DNA of 64,000 nt from Mycobacterium terramassiliense (lineage in GTDB: Bacteria > Actinomycetota > Actinomycetes > Mycobacteriales > Mycobacteriaceae): NCBI RefSeq assembly GCF_900157385.1, contig NZ_LT717697.1:186001-250000 (forward strand). Direction: 5' to 3'. Below the pieces are notes generated by a model. That model was not told the origin of the DNA and did no database searches. It saw nothing but the letters and a program-made list of their open reading frames with translations. A program made the translations under genes and the position numbers. Positions within the stretch are counted from its first letter, which is position 1, and each line of letters begins with the position of its first letter. This document shows positions 21,766 to 29,869 of the stretch, one piece after another.

Positions 21766-23100
21766 TTCCTGGGGCTTTAGCTCCGTTAGCTGTTCAAGCG
21801 GCGCGAAAACCCCCTGGTCAGCGGTTTCGGGCCGTTCAAGCAGTTCGAGCTGGCTCAGCAGTTTTGCGGACGCGCTGCGGACGCTCAAAACCACGACCAC
21901 CACATCCACCACCTCCGGAAAGGAACCAGCCAGCCGTGACCATAACGGAGACCACCGACAAGCACCTGGCGCATAGCACGGCTCGGCAAGCCGGGCAGAT
22001 ACGACCACCCGGCTGCCGCTGGTGGTGATCATCACCGTGCTCCTGGTGTTGCTGGTCGCCTGGGCGCACCACGGAGCCTGCGAAATTGCTGAGGTTGGTT
22101 GGGTTCGGCACCAACGGCGGCGCCGCTGTCAAACCCTTTTCCGTTCCACCTACGGCGGAGGTCGCACCCGCCCAGTTCGCAGATTGCTGCCGGGCGCGTT
22201 CAGGGGCCCAGCGGGGTTTGCGATGAAAGGCCAGCAACCGTGTACTCGCAGACGCGACCCGGAGTTTCATGGTTAGTCGACTCAAGCGGAAATGCCGTGT
22301 GAAGTGCGGCACCAGCTAAACGGCGATGTTCTCACCTGGCTTGCGGGCGCAGACACCACTCTCCTATGCGCTCGGTGTTGCCGGGTGCCGTATGTGGAAC
22401 TCCTCAGGGGATTGATCGAGTGCGCGGCGCTCGCCGGTGACGTGCTGCATCGCGTCGGCGGGCTGGACGATGGCCTGCGCGTAGTTGACTCTGGCGCCGA
22501 TGGCTCTTACGTCGCGCCGATGTCCGGCTTGAACGCGGACAAATCGCTCGGCTTCAAGTCTGAGGGAAGCCGGTCATCGACTTCTCCACCGCTGCATTTT
22601 GGGCATCGTCAGTCGGCCCGATACCCCGACCCGCACCACACTGGCGCAGGCGCGGACCGTGTCGGTCTCCAGCGCCGCCGCCAGCATCCTGCGGGCGCCA
22701 TCACGCACGATCTCATCGAACAATGAACGACCCGAACCGCTGTCCTTGTCGTTGGCCGATTCCGCGTCGTGCAGTACCGTGAGCAAGGGCTTACCTTCCG
22801 AACCCGCGCGCCAACGCCGGTCTTGATCGAATACCTGATTCGTGATGATCATCCTCGCGAAGGTGCGCCCATTCCTACGCCTCGCCGAGGCACATCCACA
22901 GATTCTGATCATTGCTCTCAACGCGCGTCATCAGCGCTCCTGGTCAGAACGACCCACCTAAAATACAAACGATTGCCCCGAAAACGACCACGTAAGAGAC
23001 TTCCGAAACCCTGTGACGCAATCAAGCTGAACAGTTAGGCTTCGCATCACGTGGTGAGCCGCTAAGCGCGGCCGAGGCATGGGTCAGATATGAGGGAAAA
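21766..23100. other. Gene-poor, scrambled left part of the island
   Basis: No intact gene is supported. A short hydrophobic stretch (VVIITVLLVLLVAWAHHG, plus strand near 22015-22080) follows, in a different frame, a segment reading VTITETTDKHLAHSTA, suggesting a small membrane-protein gene broken by a frameshift. The stretch 22290-22660 has open frames but no recognisable domain. The IS256-like fragment lies at 22665-22786. Confidence 0.4.
22665..22786 (-). pseudogene. IS256-family transposase N-terminal remnant
   Basis: About 40 residues read LLTVLHDAESANDKDSGSG then SLFDEIVRDGARRMLAAALE, which resembles the N-terminus of actinobacterial IS256/mutator transposases. Similarity stops after AAALE and the DDE catalytic part is absent, so only a scar remains. 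No terminal inverted repeats were found. Confidence 0.55.
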
Positions 23101-24831
23101 ATGGCTCTTTCCATCCTCCATCTAACAGACATTCACACGGGTCCTGGTGAGTTGCGGGACGAAGACTTGAAGGACAAAGTTCCGGAAGCGGAACGCAAGT
23201 CCATGCTGGCCCGGCTCTCGACCTACCTACGCGAACTGCCCTCAGTTCCGGACTATGTGATCGTGTCAGGCGACATCACAATCCGCGGGAACCCGGAAGG
23301 CATGAACGCGTTCCATTCGTGGCTCAACGACAGGATCGACGAGCATGTCCTCCCGAATAAGAGTCACATACTCGTAGTGCCGGGCAACCATGACGTCAAG
23401 TGGAAGGTGCACGAAAGCCCTGGCTGGCACCGAGAGCGGTATGCGGCCTTTGCACAAGCCTTCATCTACGCCTTCCCGCATGCCCATATTCCAGACCATG
23501 ACCCCGCCCTGAATGCCGCCAAGGTGAAACTAAACGTCAAAGGACCACTTGGGGGCATCAAGGCGTCGCTAGATGCAAACGGCTCACCGCGTCTGACGTC
23601 CAGCGAACCCTTCATCCTCGACCTCGAACGAGATCTCCTTCTGTTCGCGTTCAACTCGACCCTTTCCTGCGGCGTCTACCTAGAAAACGACCCAGCATTG
23701 TCAGCGCCGTTGGCCACACTTCGCGGACTGTACAAACCACCCGACCCGTCGGCAGGGCTGCTTAAGGAAATCGAGGAGAACTACGCCAACTCTCTGCTGG
23801 TCGACGCGGGCCGCATCGGCGAAGACCAGCTGAATTATTTCGCTGCCTTAATGAAACGGCTAGAGCAAAAACTCGGCGAATCCGGGTTTGGGAACCTGAC
23901 AAAGATAGCCGTGCTACATCACCATGTCGGGCATCTATGGCGCCAACAGCTTGAGTTAAAGCGCTTCGAGTCTGTCATCGATGCCGCGGACTTAAAGCAC
24001 CACCTCATCACCTACGGTTTCCAGTTCGTGTTACACGGGCACAAACACCAGAATCACGTCGGGCTTGACGGCACAGTCATCCCTATCGGGCAGAACCCTG
24101 CCCTCACCCCATTGTGCGTTGTGTCCGGCGGCACGATCTCCGGCTATCCGCGAACCGGTGACAAGCAGTCATTCAAGGTGCTCAACCTCGCCGAGGAACG
24201 TGGTCCCCGCGGCAACGCCACCATCGCAGAAGTGCCACTGTTGCAGGACGCGGCTCCAAAGAACGTCATGCTCAACGAGTCCCGACATTATCAGGTGACG
24301 CTAGCTAGCCCAGTCGCTGAGGTGCACGACTTCAAGCGGGTTAAGGAGCAGTTGGACGACGTCGTGCGGACAAAGTGTGCGCCAGAACTCGAACCTGGGA
24401 AGTGGTCAGTCTCGTGGGGCGACTGTGCCACGCTTCCGCCCGGCGACCCCGAACTTGTCGGCCCGCAGACGTCGTATCGGCTGAACCGTATCGTCGAGAC
24501 CAAGGCCGAGAGGCTTTTCTTCGACGTGATCCTTGCAACCGCTCGGCTGCGCTTTCGCCAGCGCGCCCGGGTTTACTGGCTGTTGACGGACGTCAAGAAC
24601 CTGCCCCTAAAGCCCGACGGGCTGAAAAATAAGGTGATCCTGTTGATCGGTAACCTCGGAGGTACGGCGCTAGCCCAGACGACGGATCATGAGGAAATCG
24701 ACAAAAGCATCACAAAGCTGCGTGAGTGGTTCGCGCCCGCGATCGATGCCAACTGGCTGGACGTCAGGGCTCACCACTTCACAGCCGAGGAAATTGCCGC
24801 GATAGTCGCGACGGGCTCAAACGCGGGATGA
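23101..24831 (+). CDS. Calcineurin-like metallophosphoesterase with novel C-terminal region
   Basis: 576 residues. Residues 1-~330 carry the full metallophosphoesterase set: D10-x-H12 (LTDIH), GDIT at 57-60, GNHD at 95-98, His in LHHHVGH (273-278) and HGHKH (312-316), which bind two metal ions. The family cleaves phosphomonoesters, phosphodiesters or nucleotides. Residues ~400-576 form a separate domain I do not recognise (SYRLNRIVETKAERLFFDV ... KNKVILLIGNLGG ... ITKLREWFAP). It has no signal peptide, so it is cytosolic. The gene is clearly lower in GC than its surroundings, a sign of transfer. Its stop overlaps the next start (ATGA), so the two products are probably made together and act together. 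Confidence 0.88.
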   Translation: MALSILHLTDIHTGPGELRDEDLKDKVPEAERKSMLARLSTYLRELPSVPDYVIVSGDITIRGNPEGMNAFHSWLNDRIDEHVLPNKSHILVVPGNHDVKWKVHESPGWHRERYAAFAQAFIYAFPHAHIPDHDPALNAAKVKLNVKGPLGGIKASLDANGSPRLTSSEPFILDLERDLLLFAFNSTLSCGVYLENDPALSAPLATLRGLYKPPDPSAGLLKEIEENYANSLLVDAGRIGEDQLNYFAALMKRLEQKLGESGFGNLTKIAVLHHHVGHLWRQQLELKRFESVIDAADLKHHLITYGFQFVLHGHKHQNHVGLDGTVIPIGQNPALTPLCVVSGGTISGYPRTGDKQSFKVLNLAEERGPRGNATIAEVPLLQDAAPKNVMLNESRHYQVTLASPVAEVHDFKRVKEQLDDVVRTKCAPELEPGKWSVSWGDCATLPPGDPELVGPQTSYRLNRIVETKAERLFFDVILATARLRFRQRARVYWLLTDVKNLPLKPDGLKNKVILLIGNLGGTALAQTTDHEEIDKSITKLREWFAPAIDANWLDVRAHHFTAEEIAAIVATGSNAG

Positions 24832-25427
24832 ACGCGATCACATTCTCGCCCGAGGTGATCGCGCAGGCGCAGCGCTTCGCTGACAATGCAGTCGCCGAGA
24901 TGCGTGACCGACTGACAGCGCTCTTCCCCGTCGCCGTCGATCACAGTCACGGCGTCAGCACACGTATCAAGACCCGGGAGTCCCTCGTTCGCAAGCAGTC
25001 CAACACACGCCCGGATAGATCACAGGACGCGCTGAACGATGTAATCGGGATGAGGCTCATCGTTACGCACCAAGGGCTGCTGAAGGAGGTTAGCTGCCTG
25101 CTACCTGGCTGGGCTGCCGACTGGGAACTGGTACAGGTGAAACGTGACGACCGCTTCGAGCAGCCCGATGAATCGGGTTACCGTGCACTGCACTTCGACT
25201 ATCGGCCTCTACCGGACAACGCCTGGAAGCTGCCCACCGAGATGGGCGTCGAACTTCAGATCACGACATGGCTCATGCGCCTGCACGCGAACGCCTCCCG
25301 GGAATTGGCCTACCCCACCTACCAGGCGAACACGCGAACGCTGAAGACTCTCAGGGAGATGGCCGCCCGACTGCACCAACTCGACGAGGAGATCGAACGC
25401 GACTTCACGATGATCACCGCAAACTAA
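24828..25427 (+). CDS. Small RelA/SpoT-domain nucleotidyltransferase (alarmone synthetase-like)
   Basis: 199 residues from the ATG at 24828, overlapping the upstream stop by 4 bp. The (p)ppGpp synthetase signature is intact: R46-x-K48-x3-S52-x3-K56, D71-VIGMR76, G117-YRALH122 and E142-x-Q144 (VELQITT, where RelA has QIRT). A C-terminal helical part (residues ~150-199) follows, with LDEEIERDF. There is no hydrolase, TGS or ACT domain, so it is of small-alarmone-synthetase or toxSAS size. Known toxSAS enzymes make ppApp or pyrophosphorylate tRNA and are neutralised by an adjacent gene. Here the neighbour is a metallophosphoesterase, which could remove the product or act as a second effector. 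Toxicity is inferred. Confidence 0.85.
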   Translation: MNAITFSPEVIAQAQRFADNAVAEMRDRLTALFPVAVDHSHGVSTRIKTRESLVRKQSNTRPDRSQDALNDVIGMRLIVTHQGLLKEVSCLLPGWAADWELVQVKRDDRFEQPDESGYRALHFDYRPLPDNAWKLPTEMGVELQITTWLMRLHANASRELAYPTYQANTRTLKTLREMAARLHQLDEEIERDFTMITAN

Positions 25428-26185
25428 CGGCGACCGCCCCGAACTAGGCCGGGATGGTGTACGGGGTTATTTCTGAGGCAAACTAGTCCGGCTCACTGAT
25501 TATCAGGCGACAGCAATTTGCGAAGTAAAATCCGCAGCGTACAAGGACGACGTGGACTCGGCTCGCGGCGGTCTGGAACTTGCGCGACGAGTCGGCGTCA
25601 CGGCTTTTGGGGATGGCTCACGCTAGGCGGCCTCTGACGCATGCTTCGCCTCCCTAAGAGGGCGTGACCCCCCGCGTCGGTCCGCGCCCCCTGTCTGATG
25701 GGGCATTTTTGGCCACGAAATGCGCTTTGCGGTCTAAATACCACGCTGACCTGCGTAAGCGCTGGAGCGATACTGGGATTGATTCAGGCTCAAACGCCTC
25801 ATGCGGCCTGGCGCTTTTCGCGATGCCGAACATGTCTCAAATCAGACGAGTTTCGAGAGTCTCAATAGTCACTCGCAGGTTTCAGTGGTCCGCGTTTCTG
25901 ACTGCCAGCCGGGGCCTCGGGGGCGCACCATCGCCGGTAACGGCTTCACGCCGGGCGTCCGGCCGCCGGGCGATTGCGCGATCCTCGGGTGGCTGCCCAG
26001 CACCGCACCGACAAGGGCTCGCTGACGGTTGAAGACCTAGAGACACGGACATCGCCGCGGCGGTAGTCGGCGTCTGCGCGAAAAAGGCACTGCCGATTCG
26101 GCTTTAGAGCGCGAAGCTGGATCAGGCGGGTGCGGGGGTGCCCTCGCCCTCGCCGTCGCTGACGGTGAGGAGCTGCCCGCCGTTG
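25428..26185. other. Gene-poor right part of the island
   Basis: About 760 bp without a recognisable gene. An open frame spans 25664-26032 on the plus strand, but its translation shows no known motif and its composition is not gene-like. This is likely decayed element DNA, possibly the missing 5' part of the integrase. Confidence 0.4.
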
Positions 26186-26371
26186 GGATTCAACATCAAG
26201 ACGGTGCAGGCCCGGCTGCGGCACGCCGACGCCACCACCACCCTGAACACCTACGCGAAGCTGTGGCCGAAAGCCGACGAGAAAACCAGGGCGAGAGTGG
26301 CCAAAGTCTTCAAAGAACGGATGACTGCGGACACTCCTGCGGACGGACTGCGGACGGAAGGGGCCTCGTGA
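26186..26371 (+). pseudogene. Tyrosine-type phage integrase, C-terminal remnant
   Basis: About 61 residues from GFNIKTVQARLRHADATT to the stop. The box II pattern LRHADATTTLNTY retains the catalytic His and the Tyr nucleophile; the tail (LWPKADEKTRARVAKVF) is typical of actinobacterial integrases. The N-terminal arm-binding and core domains with the catalytic Arg are missing, so this is a 5'-truncated scar. The stop is 43 bp before the right 18-bp repeat. Confidence 0.75.
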
Positions 26372-26413
26372 GACATTCACCGCAGGTCAGCGGCTTAACC
26401 AGCCCGGGAATCC

Positions 26414-26431
26414 GAATTGGCCATGAATTTC
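26414..26431. repeat. Right copy of 18-bp direct repeat (putative att)
   Basis: GAATTGGCCATGAATTTC, same orientation as 21748-21765, located just downstream of the integrase remnant and 130 bp before the GH16 gene. Confidence 0.6.
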
Positions 26432-26560
26432 GGCGTAATCCAAAACCACTACCTGCCGTCGTCCGATCGCGTCCGGCGGCGAACCACACGGTAACGACGG
26501 CCACCGACAAGATTTCCCGTTTCGCGCCCGGACGGCGCCGGCTGCTATCGTGCGTTGCTT

Positions 26561-27403
26561 ATGCCAGAGATCGACCGCCGCCGCGCGATGCTGACGGCCG
26601 GGATCGGAGTGCTGGCAGCCGCGCTGCCGCTTCCCAAGGCCCAGGCCTACCCGCCCCGACCGGGATCGCCCGTGACCCCACCGCCCGCCGCGCCCAGTGG
26701 CCAGGCCGGGAACTACATCTTCCAGGACGAATTCGACGGCCCGGCCGGTTCGGCCCCCGACGCGTCGAAATGGTCAGTGGCGAAAGCCCGCGAGACGATC
26801 AAGGACCCGACATATTGGGAGCAGCCCGACCACATCGGGCAGTATCGCGACGATCGCCGCAACGTATTCCTCGACGGCAACTCCAACCTGGTGCTGCGCG
26901 CCGCCAAGGATGGACCCACCTACTACAGCGGCAAGGTGCAAAGCCTGTGGCGCGGCGGCGTGGGCCACACGTGGGAGGCCCGGATCAAGCTCAACTGCCT
27001 GACCGCCGGCGCTTGGCCCGCCTACTGGCTGGGTAACGAGGATCAGGGCGAAATCGACGTCATGGAGTGGTACGGCAACGGCAACTGGCCCTCGGCCACC
27101 ACCGTGCACGCCAAAGCGAACGGCGGCGAATGGAAGACCCACAACATCGCCGTGGACAGCGCCTGGCACACCTGGCGCACCCAATGGGACGACGCCGGGA
27201 TCCGGTTCTGGAAGGACTACACCGACGGGGCGCAGCCCTACTTCGACGTACCGGCGAGTTCCCTACCGGATTGGCCGTTCAACCGGCCCGGTTACACCGT
27301 TTTCCCGGTCTTCAACCTCGCGGTCGCCGGTTCCGGCGGCGGTGACCCCGGGCCGGGGACCTATCCCGCCGACATGCTCATCGACTGGATACGCGTCTGG
27401 TAG
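26561..27403 (+). CDS. Secreted glycoside hydrolase family 16 protein
   Basis: 280 residues from the ATG at 26561. The N-terminus EIDRRRAMLTAGIGVLAAALP, with an AxA-like site near KAQAY, looks like a Tat or Sec signal. A Pro-rich linker leads to a GH16 beta-jelly-roll. The catalytic motif E-I-D-x-M-E is present as GEIDVMEW. GH16 enzymes cleave beta-1,3 or mixed-linkage glucans and related polysaccharides; mycobacterial members are secreted with unknown natural substrates. Full length, no partner genes. Confidence 0.92.
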   Translation: MPEIDRRRAMLTAGIGVLAAALPLPKAQAYPPRPGSPVTPPPAAPSGQAGNYIFQDEFDGPAGSAPDASKWSVAKARETIKDPTYWEQPDHIGQYRDDRRNVFLDGNSNLVLRAAKDGPTYYSGKVQSLWRGGVGHTWEARIKLNCLTAGAWPAYWLGNEDQGEIDVMEWYGNGNWPSATTVHAKANGGEWKTHNIAVDSAWHTWRTQWDDAGIRFWKDYTDGAQPYFDVPASSLPDWPFNRPGYTVFPVFNLAVAGSGGGDPGPGTYPADMLIDWIRVW

Positions 27404-27416
27404 GGCGCGCTGCGGC

Positions 27417-28250
27417 TCAGCCGAATTCAAGCAGGGTGTACGCCCCGCGGAACGGCTTCGTGGGACCGAAATGCCAGAACGCGGGGAACAGGGTCCCGAA
27501 AAACAAGCCCCGACCTTTCGGCATCGAGATGTCGTGCACCGCTCGAACGCCGGGCATGGTGTTCGCCAGATCCGCCAGTTGACCGGCCGACAGGCTGAAC
27601 GGCATCGGCGGCACCCGGTAGCGGCGGGACGACGGCAGCCCCCTCGGAGCCAGCTTCTTGACGAAGATCGGCGGCAGATCGAAGAACATCTGGCCGCCGG
27701 GAAACCGTGCGGCGCATGCTGCGATCAGTCCCATCGCCTCGTGCGGTTGCAGGTACATCAACAGGCCCTCGGCGGTGATGAATACACCGTTGCTGGTGTC
27801 GACCTTGGGCATCCAGCTGTAATCGAGAGCCGACTGCGCCAGGTGGGTGATCCGTGGGGAGTGCGGCAACAGGCGCTGTCGAAGTTGTATGACGGGTGGC
27901 AGATCTACTGATAGCCAATGGAACTGCGCTCGTGGCAGTGCGCTGTTCAAACGCCAGAAGCTCGTTTGGAAGCCTTCCGCGAGTGCGACGACCGTTGCCT
28001 CGGGATGGTTGGTGAGGTACCCGATCGCGCACCGGTCGACGGCCAGTGAGCGCAACGCCATCTCCTGGCCTTCGCGACCGAATTTCTCGAAGTCGAAGTC
28101 GATTGACTCGACAAGCCTGACGGCCATTGGGTCCTCGATGATCGGGTGTGGGCGGCGCGCCTGATCGGCCCTGCCATAGAGGGTCAACAGTGCGGTCTCC
28201 GAAACGCCCGTCAGCAGCCTGGCGTCCACCTTGTCGTTGGCTCGACTCAT
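27417..28250 (-). CDS. SAM-dependent methyltransferase, LCM family
   Basis: 277 residues from the ATG at 28250. It matches the leucine carboxyl methyltransferase (LCM/PPM1-like) fold that mycobacteria have in many copies: DPMAVRLVESIDFDF, the AdoMet-region VVALAEGFQTSFWR, LSVDLPPVIQLRQ and ITAEGLLMYLQPHEA. The classic GxGxD is degenerate (ALAEGFQT), as in some paralogues. The methyl acceptor is unknown. It follows the next gene by 8 bp on the same strand, so these two paralogues are one operon, probably from a tandem duplication that has diverged. Confidence 0.85.
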   Translation of the reverse strand: MSRANDKVDARLLTGVSETALLTLYGRADQARRPHPIIEDPMAVRLVESIDFDFEKFGREGQEMALRSLAVDRCAIGYLTNHPEATVVALAEGFQTSFWRLNSALPRAQFHWLSVDLPPVIQLRQRLLPHSPRITHLAQSALDYSWMPKVDTSNGVFITAEGLLMYLQPHEAMGLIAACAARFPGGQMFFDLPPIFVKKLAPRGLPSSRRYRVPPMPFSLSAGQLADLANTMPGVRAVHDISMPKGRGLFFGTLFPAFWHFGPTKPFRGAYTLLEFG

Positions 28251-28258
28251 CGACGCTG

Positions 28259-29104
28259 TCAGTGCGTAAGAAGCGCGGTCGCGCTCCAGACCCTGCCGCC
28301 GGGGTGACGCGGGTCCGGCTGGGGCAGCCAGGTCATCGGCCGCATCCACAGCGGCAAGCGATGGAACCGATGGGCGGCGACGTAGAGCGCTTGTACCTCG
28401 ACCGTGCGCCAGCCGAGGTCCTCGAAAAAGGCCAAGCCGTTCTCGGGCGCGAACTTGAACGGCGCGTTCTGCAGCATGCCGGCCATCTTCTTGTTCATCA
28501 TCCTCTTCAGGCCGGGGCCCGCGAAATCGAGCATCCACCAGGCGATTTCGGGTCGCGTGAACGCCGCCGACAGCGCGACGACGTCGCTGGCTTCCAGGTA
28601 CATCAACAGGCCTTCGGTCAGCACCAGCGCTTTACCGGCGCCGGCGAGTGCCTCATCGAGGAACGCGGCTCGGGCCGACGCGTCGGCCAGATCGACGGCG
28701 GTCCGCGTCAGGCGGCATCGCGGAGTCTGGTCGGCCAGCAGCTGCGTCTTTTCCTCGAGCAACTTCGGCAGATCCGCCTCGACCCAGGTCAGGTCGGCCG
28801 GCAGCTCCAAACGGTACGGCCGGGTATCCAGGCCGGCGGCCAGGTTCAGCACCCGGTCACAGCCGGCGGCGATCGCTTCGGCGATGGCGTCGTCGATGAT
28901 CTTGGTGCGCGCGACGAGCCACCAGCCGTTGCGGGTCGACCGCGGCACGTTGGCTACGATTTCGCGGCCGTGTTCGCCCGCGAGGCGCTCGGCGAGTGGG
29001 TCGCTGAAAAGCGCGTCGGGACGGGCCGATTCGGTCGCCCGATGCAACGCCGTCCAACGGGCCGTATCCGAGACGTGGGTGATGGTGTGTCTGGGGGCTG
29101 ACAT
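28259..29104 (-). CDS. SAM-dependent methyltransferase, LCM family
   Basis: 281 residues from the ATG at 29104. LCM-family hallmarks are clear: DPLAERLAGEHG, VLNLAAGLDTRPYRL (AdoMet loop), WVEADLPKLLEEK and LTEGLLMYLEASD. It is cytosolic and its substrate is unknown. It is the first gene of a two-gene operon with the downstream paralogue. Confidence 0.9.
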   Translation of the reverse strand: MSAPRHTITHVSDTARWTALHRATESARPDALFSDPLAERLAGEHGREIVANVPRSTRNGWWLVARTKIIDDAIAEAIAAGCDRVLNLAAGLDTRPYRLELPADLTWVEADLPKLLEEKTQLLADQTPRCRLTRTAVDLADASARAAFLDEALAGAGKALVLTEGLLMYLEASDVVALSAAFTRPEIAWWMLDFAGPGLKRMMNKKMAGMLQNAPFKFAPENGLAFFEDLGWRTVEVQALYVAAHRFHRLPLWMRPMTWLPQPDPRHPGGRVWSATALLTH

Positions 29105-29133
29105 ACGTGCGTTATAGCAGGACCCGCGCCAGG

Positions 29134-29808
29134 CTATTGACCGGCCTTGCCTCCGGCGAACCACGCTCCCATCACCGTCCGGGTCTGGGGCGGCGGGAGG
29201 GCGGCGTCGGGGCTGCCGAGCTGACCGACCTTGACCGTCCACGCCGGCGACGAGCGGTCGATGCAACTTCCGGCGCCCTGGCTGGGCAGCCACAGCACCG
29301 CGGGATTGGAGCCGCCGTGGGGGCCGCACCCGTAGACGCCGACGTATCCGTCGGCCCGCCCACCCCAGGCGCCGCCGTTGCGGAACAGGCAATGGGTGCC
29401 GTCGTCGAGGGTCAGCGCGAACGGGTCCGGGGTCGCGGTCGGCTGCACGGGCGGGAGCGGACCGTCATAGGTCACCCGGTGCATGCTCTTATCCCAGGGA
29501 TTGTCCACGCACAACAGCGATCCGGGCGTGGACGGCCAACAGGTGCCGGCACCGGCCGCGGTTGGCGAACAGTAATAGACGTTGTCGGCCACCGCCGACG
29601 GCGACGGCGTCGTGCAGTCGCTGGCCTGGCCGACGTTGCCCGGTCCGGACGCCACCTGGTAGCCGTTGATCGGTTGGCCGTCGGGCCCGACGGCCACGAC
29701 GGTGATCTGCTGGGTGGGCGGCGGGTCCGCGGCGGCCGACCCGGCCGGCGACAGGGCCGCCGTCAACGCTGTCAGCGTGGCGATGGGGACAACGACGATT
29801 CGCGACAT
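29134..29808 (-). CDS. Exported Cys-containing hypothetical protein
   Basis: 224 residues from the ATG at 29808 (GTGs two and four codons upstream are also in frame). Signal peptide VVVPIATLTALTAALSPAGSAAA-DP. The mature part contains at least seven Cys (SDCTT, VYYCS, GTCWPS, LLCVD, HCLF, YGCGPH, GSCIDRS), probably disulphide-bonded outside the membrane. No domain is recognised; similar exported mycobacterial proteins are annotated hypothetical. It is divergent from the oxidoreductase gene with a 61-bp gap. Confidence 0.75.
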   Translation of the reverse strand: MSRIVVVPIATLTALTAALSPAGSAAADPPPTQQITVVAVGPDGQPINGYQVASGPGNVGQASDCTTPSPSAVADNVYYCSPTAAGAGTCWPSTPGSLLCVDNPWDKSMHRVTYDGPLPPVQPTATPDPFALTLDDGTHCLFRNGGAWGGRADGYVGVYGCGPHGGSNPAVLWLPSQGAGSCIDRSSPAWTVKVGQLGSPDAALPPPQTRTVMGAWFAGGKAGQ

Positions 29809-29869
29809 CACGTTCACCGCGCAAAACCTTTCGCTCGGCGGTCCGTTTGTTGAAGGGTACGGTGCGCAT

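Larger units (their letters stand above)
21748..26431. mobile_element. Candidate degraded integrated element (island) bounded by 18-bp direct repeats
   Basis: About 4.7 kb flanked by two exact copies of an 18-bp sequence. The right copy lies 43 bp past the stop of a tyrosine-integrase remnant, the expected int-att arrangement. The interior is visibly less GC-rich than the flanks, holds an IS256-like transposase fragment, long stretches of broken reading frames, and one intact operon (metallophosphoesterase plus RelA/SpoT-domain protein). Element boundaries are inferred; no tRNA is seen at either end. Confidence 0.55.

Noticed and set aside
25664-26032. A 122-codon plus-strand open frame in the island
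   Set aside because: No recognisable motif, no ribosome-binding site and atypical composition; treated as decayed DNA.
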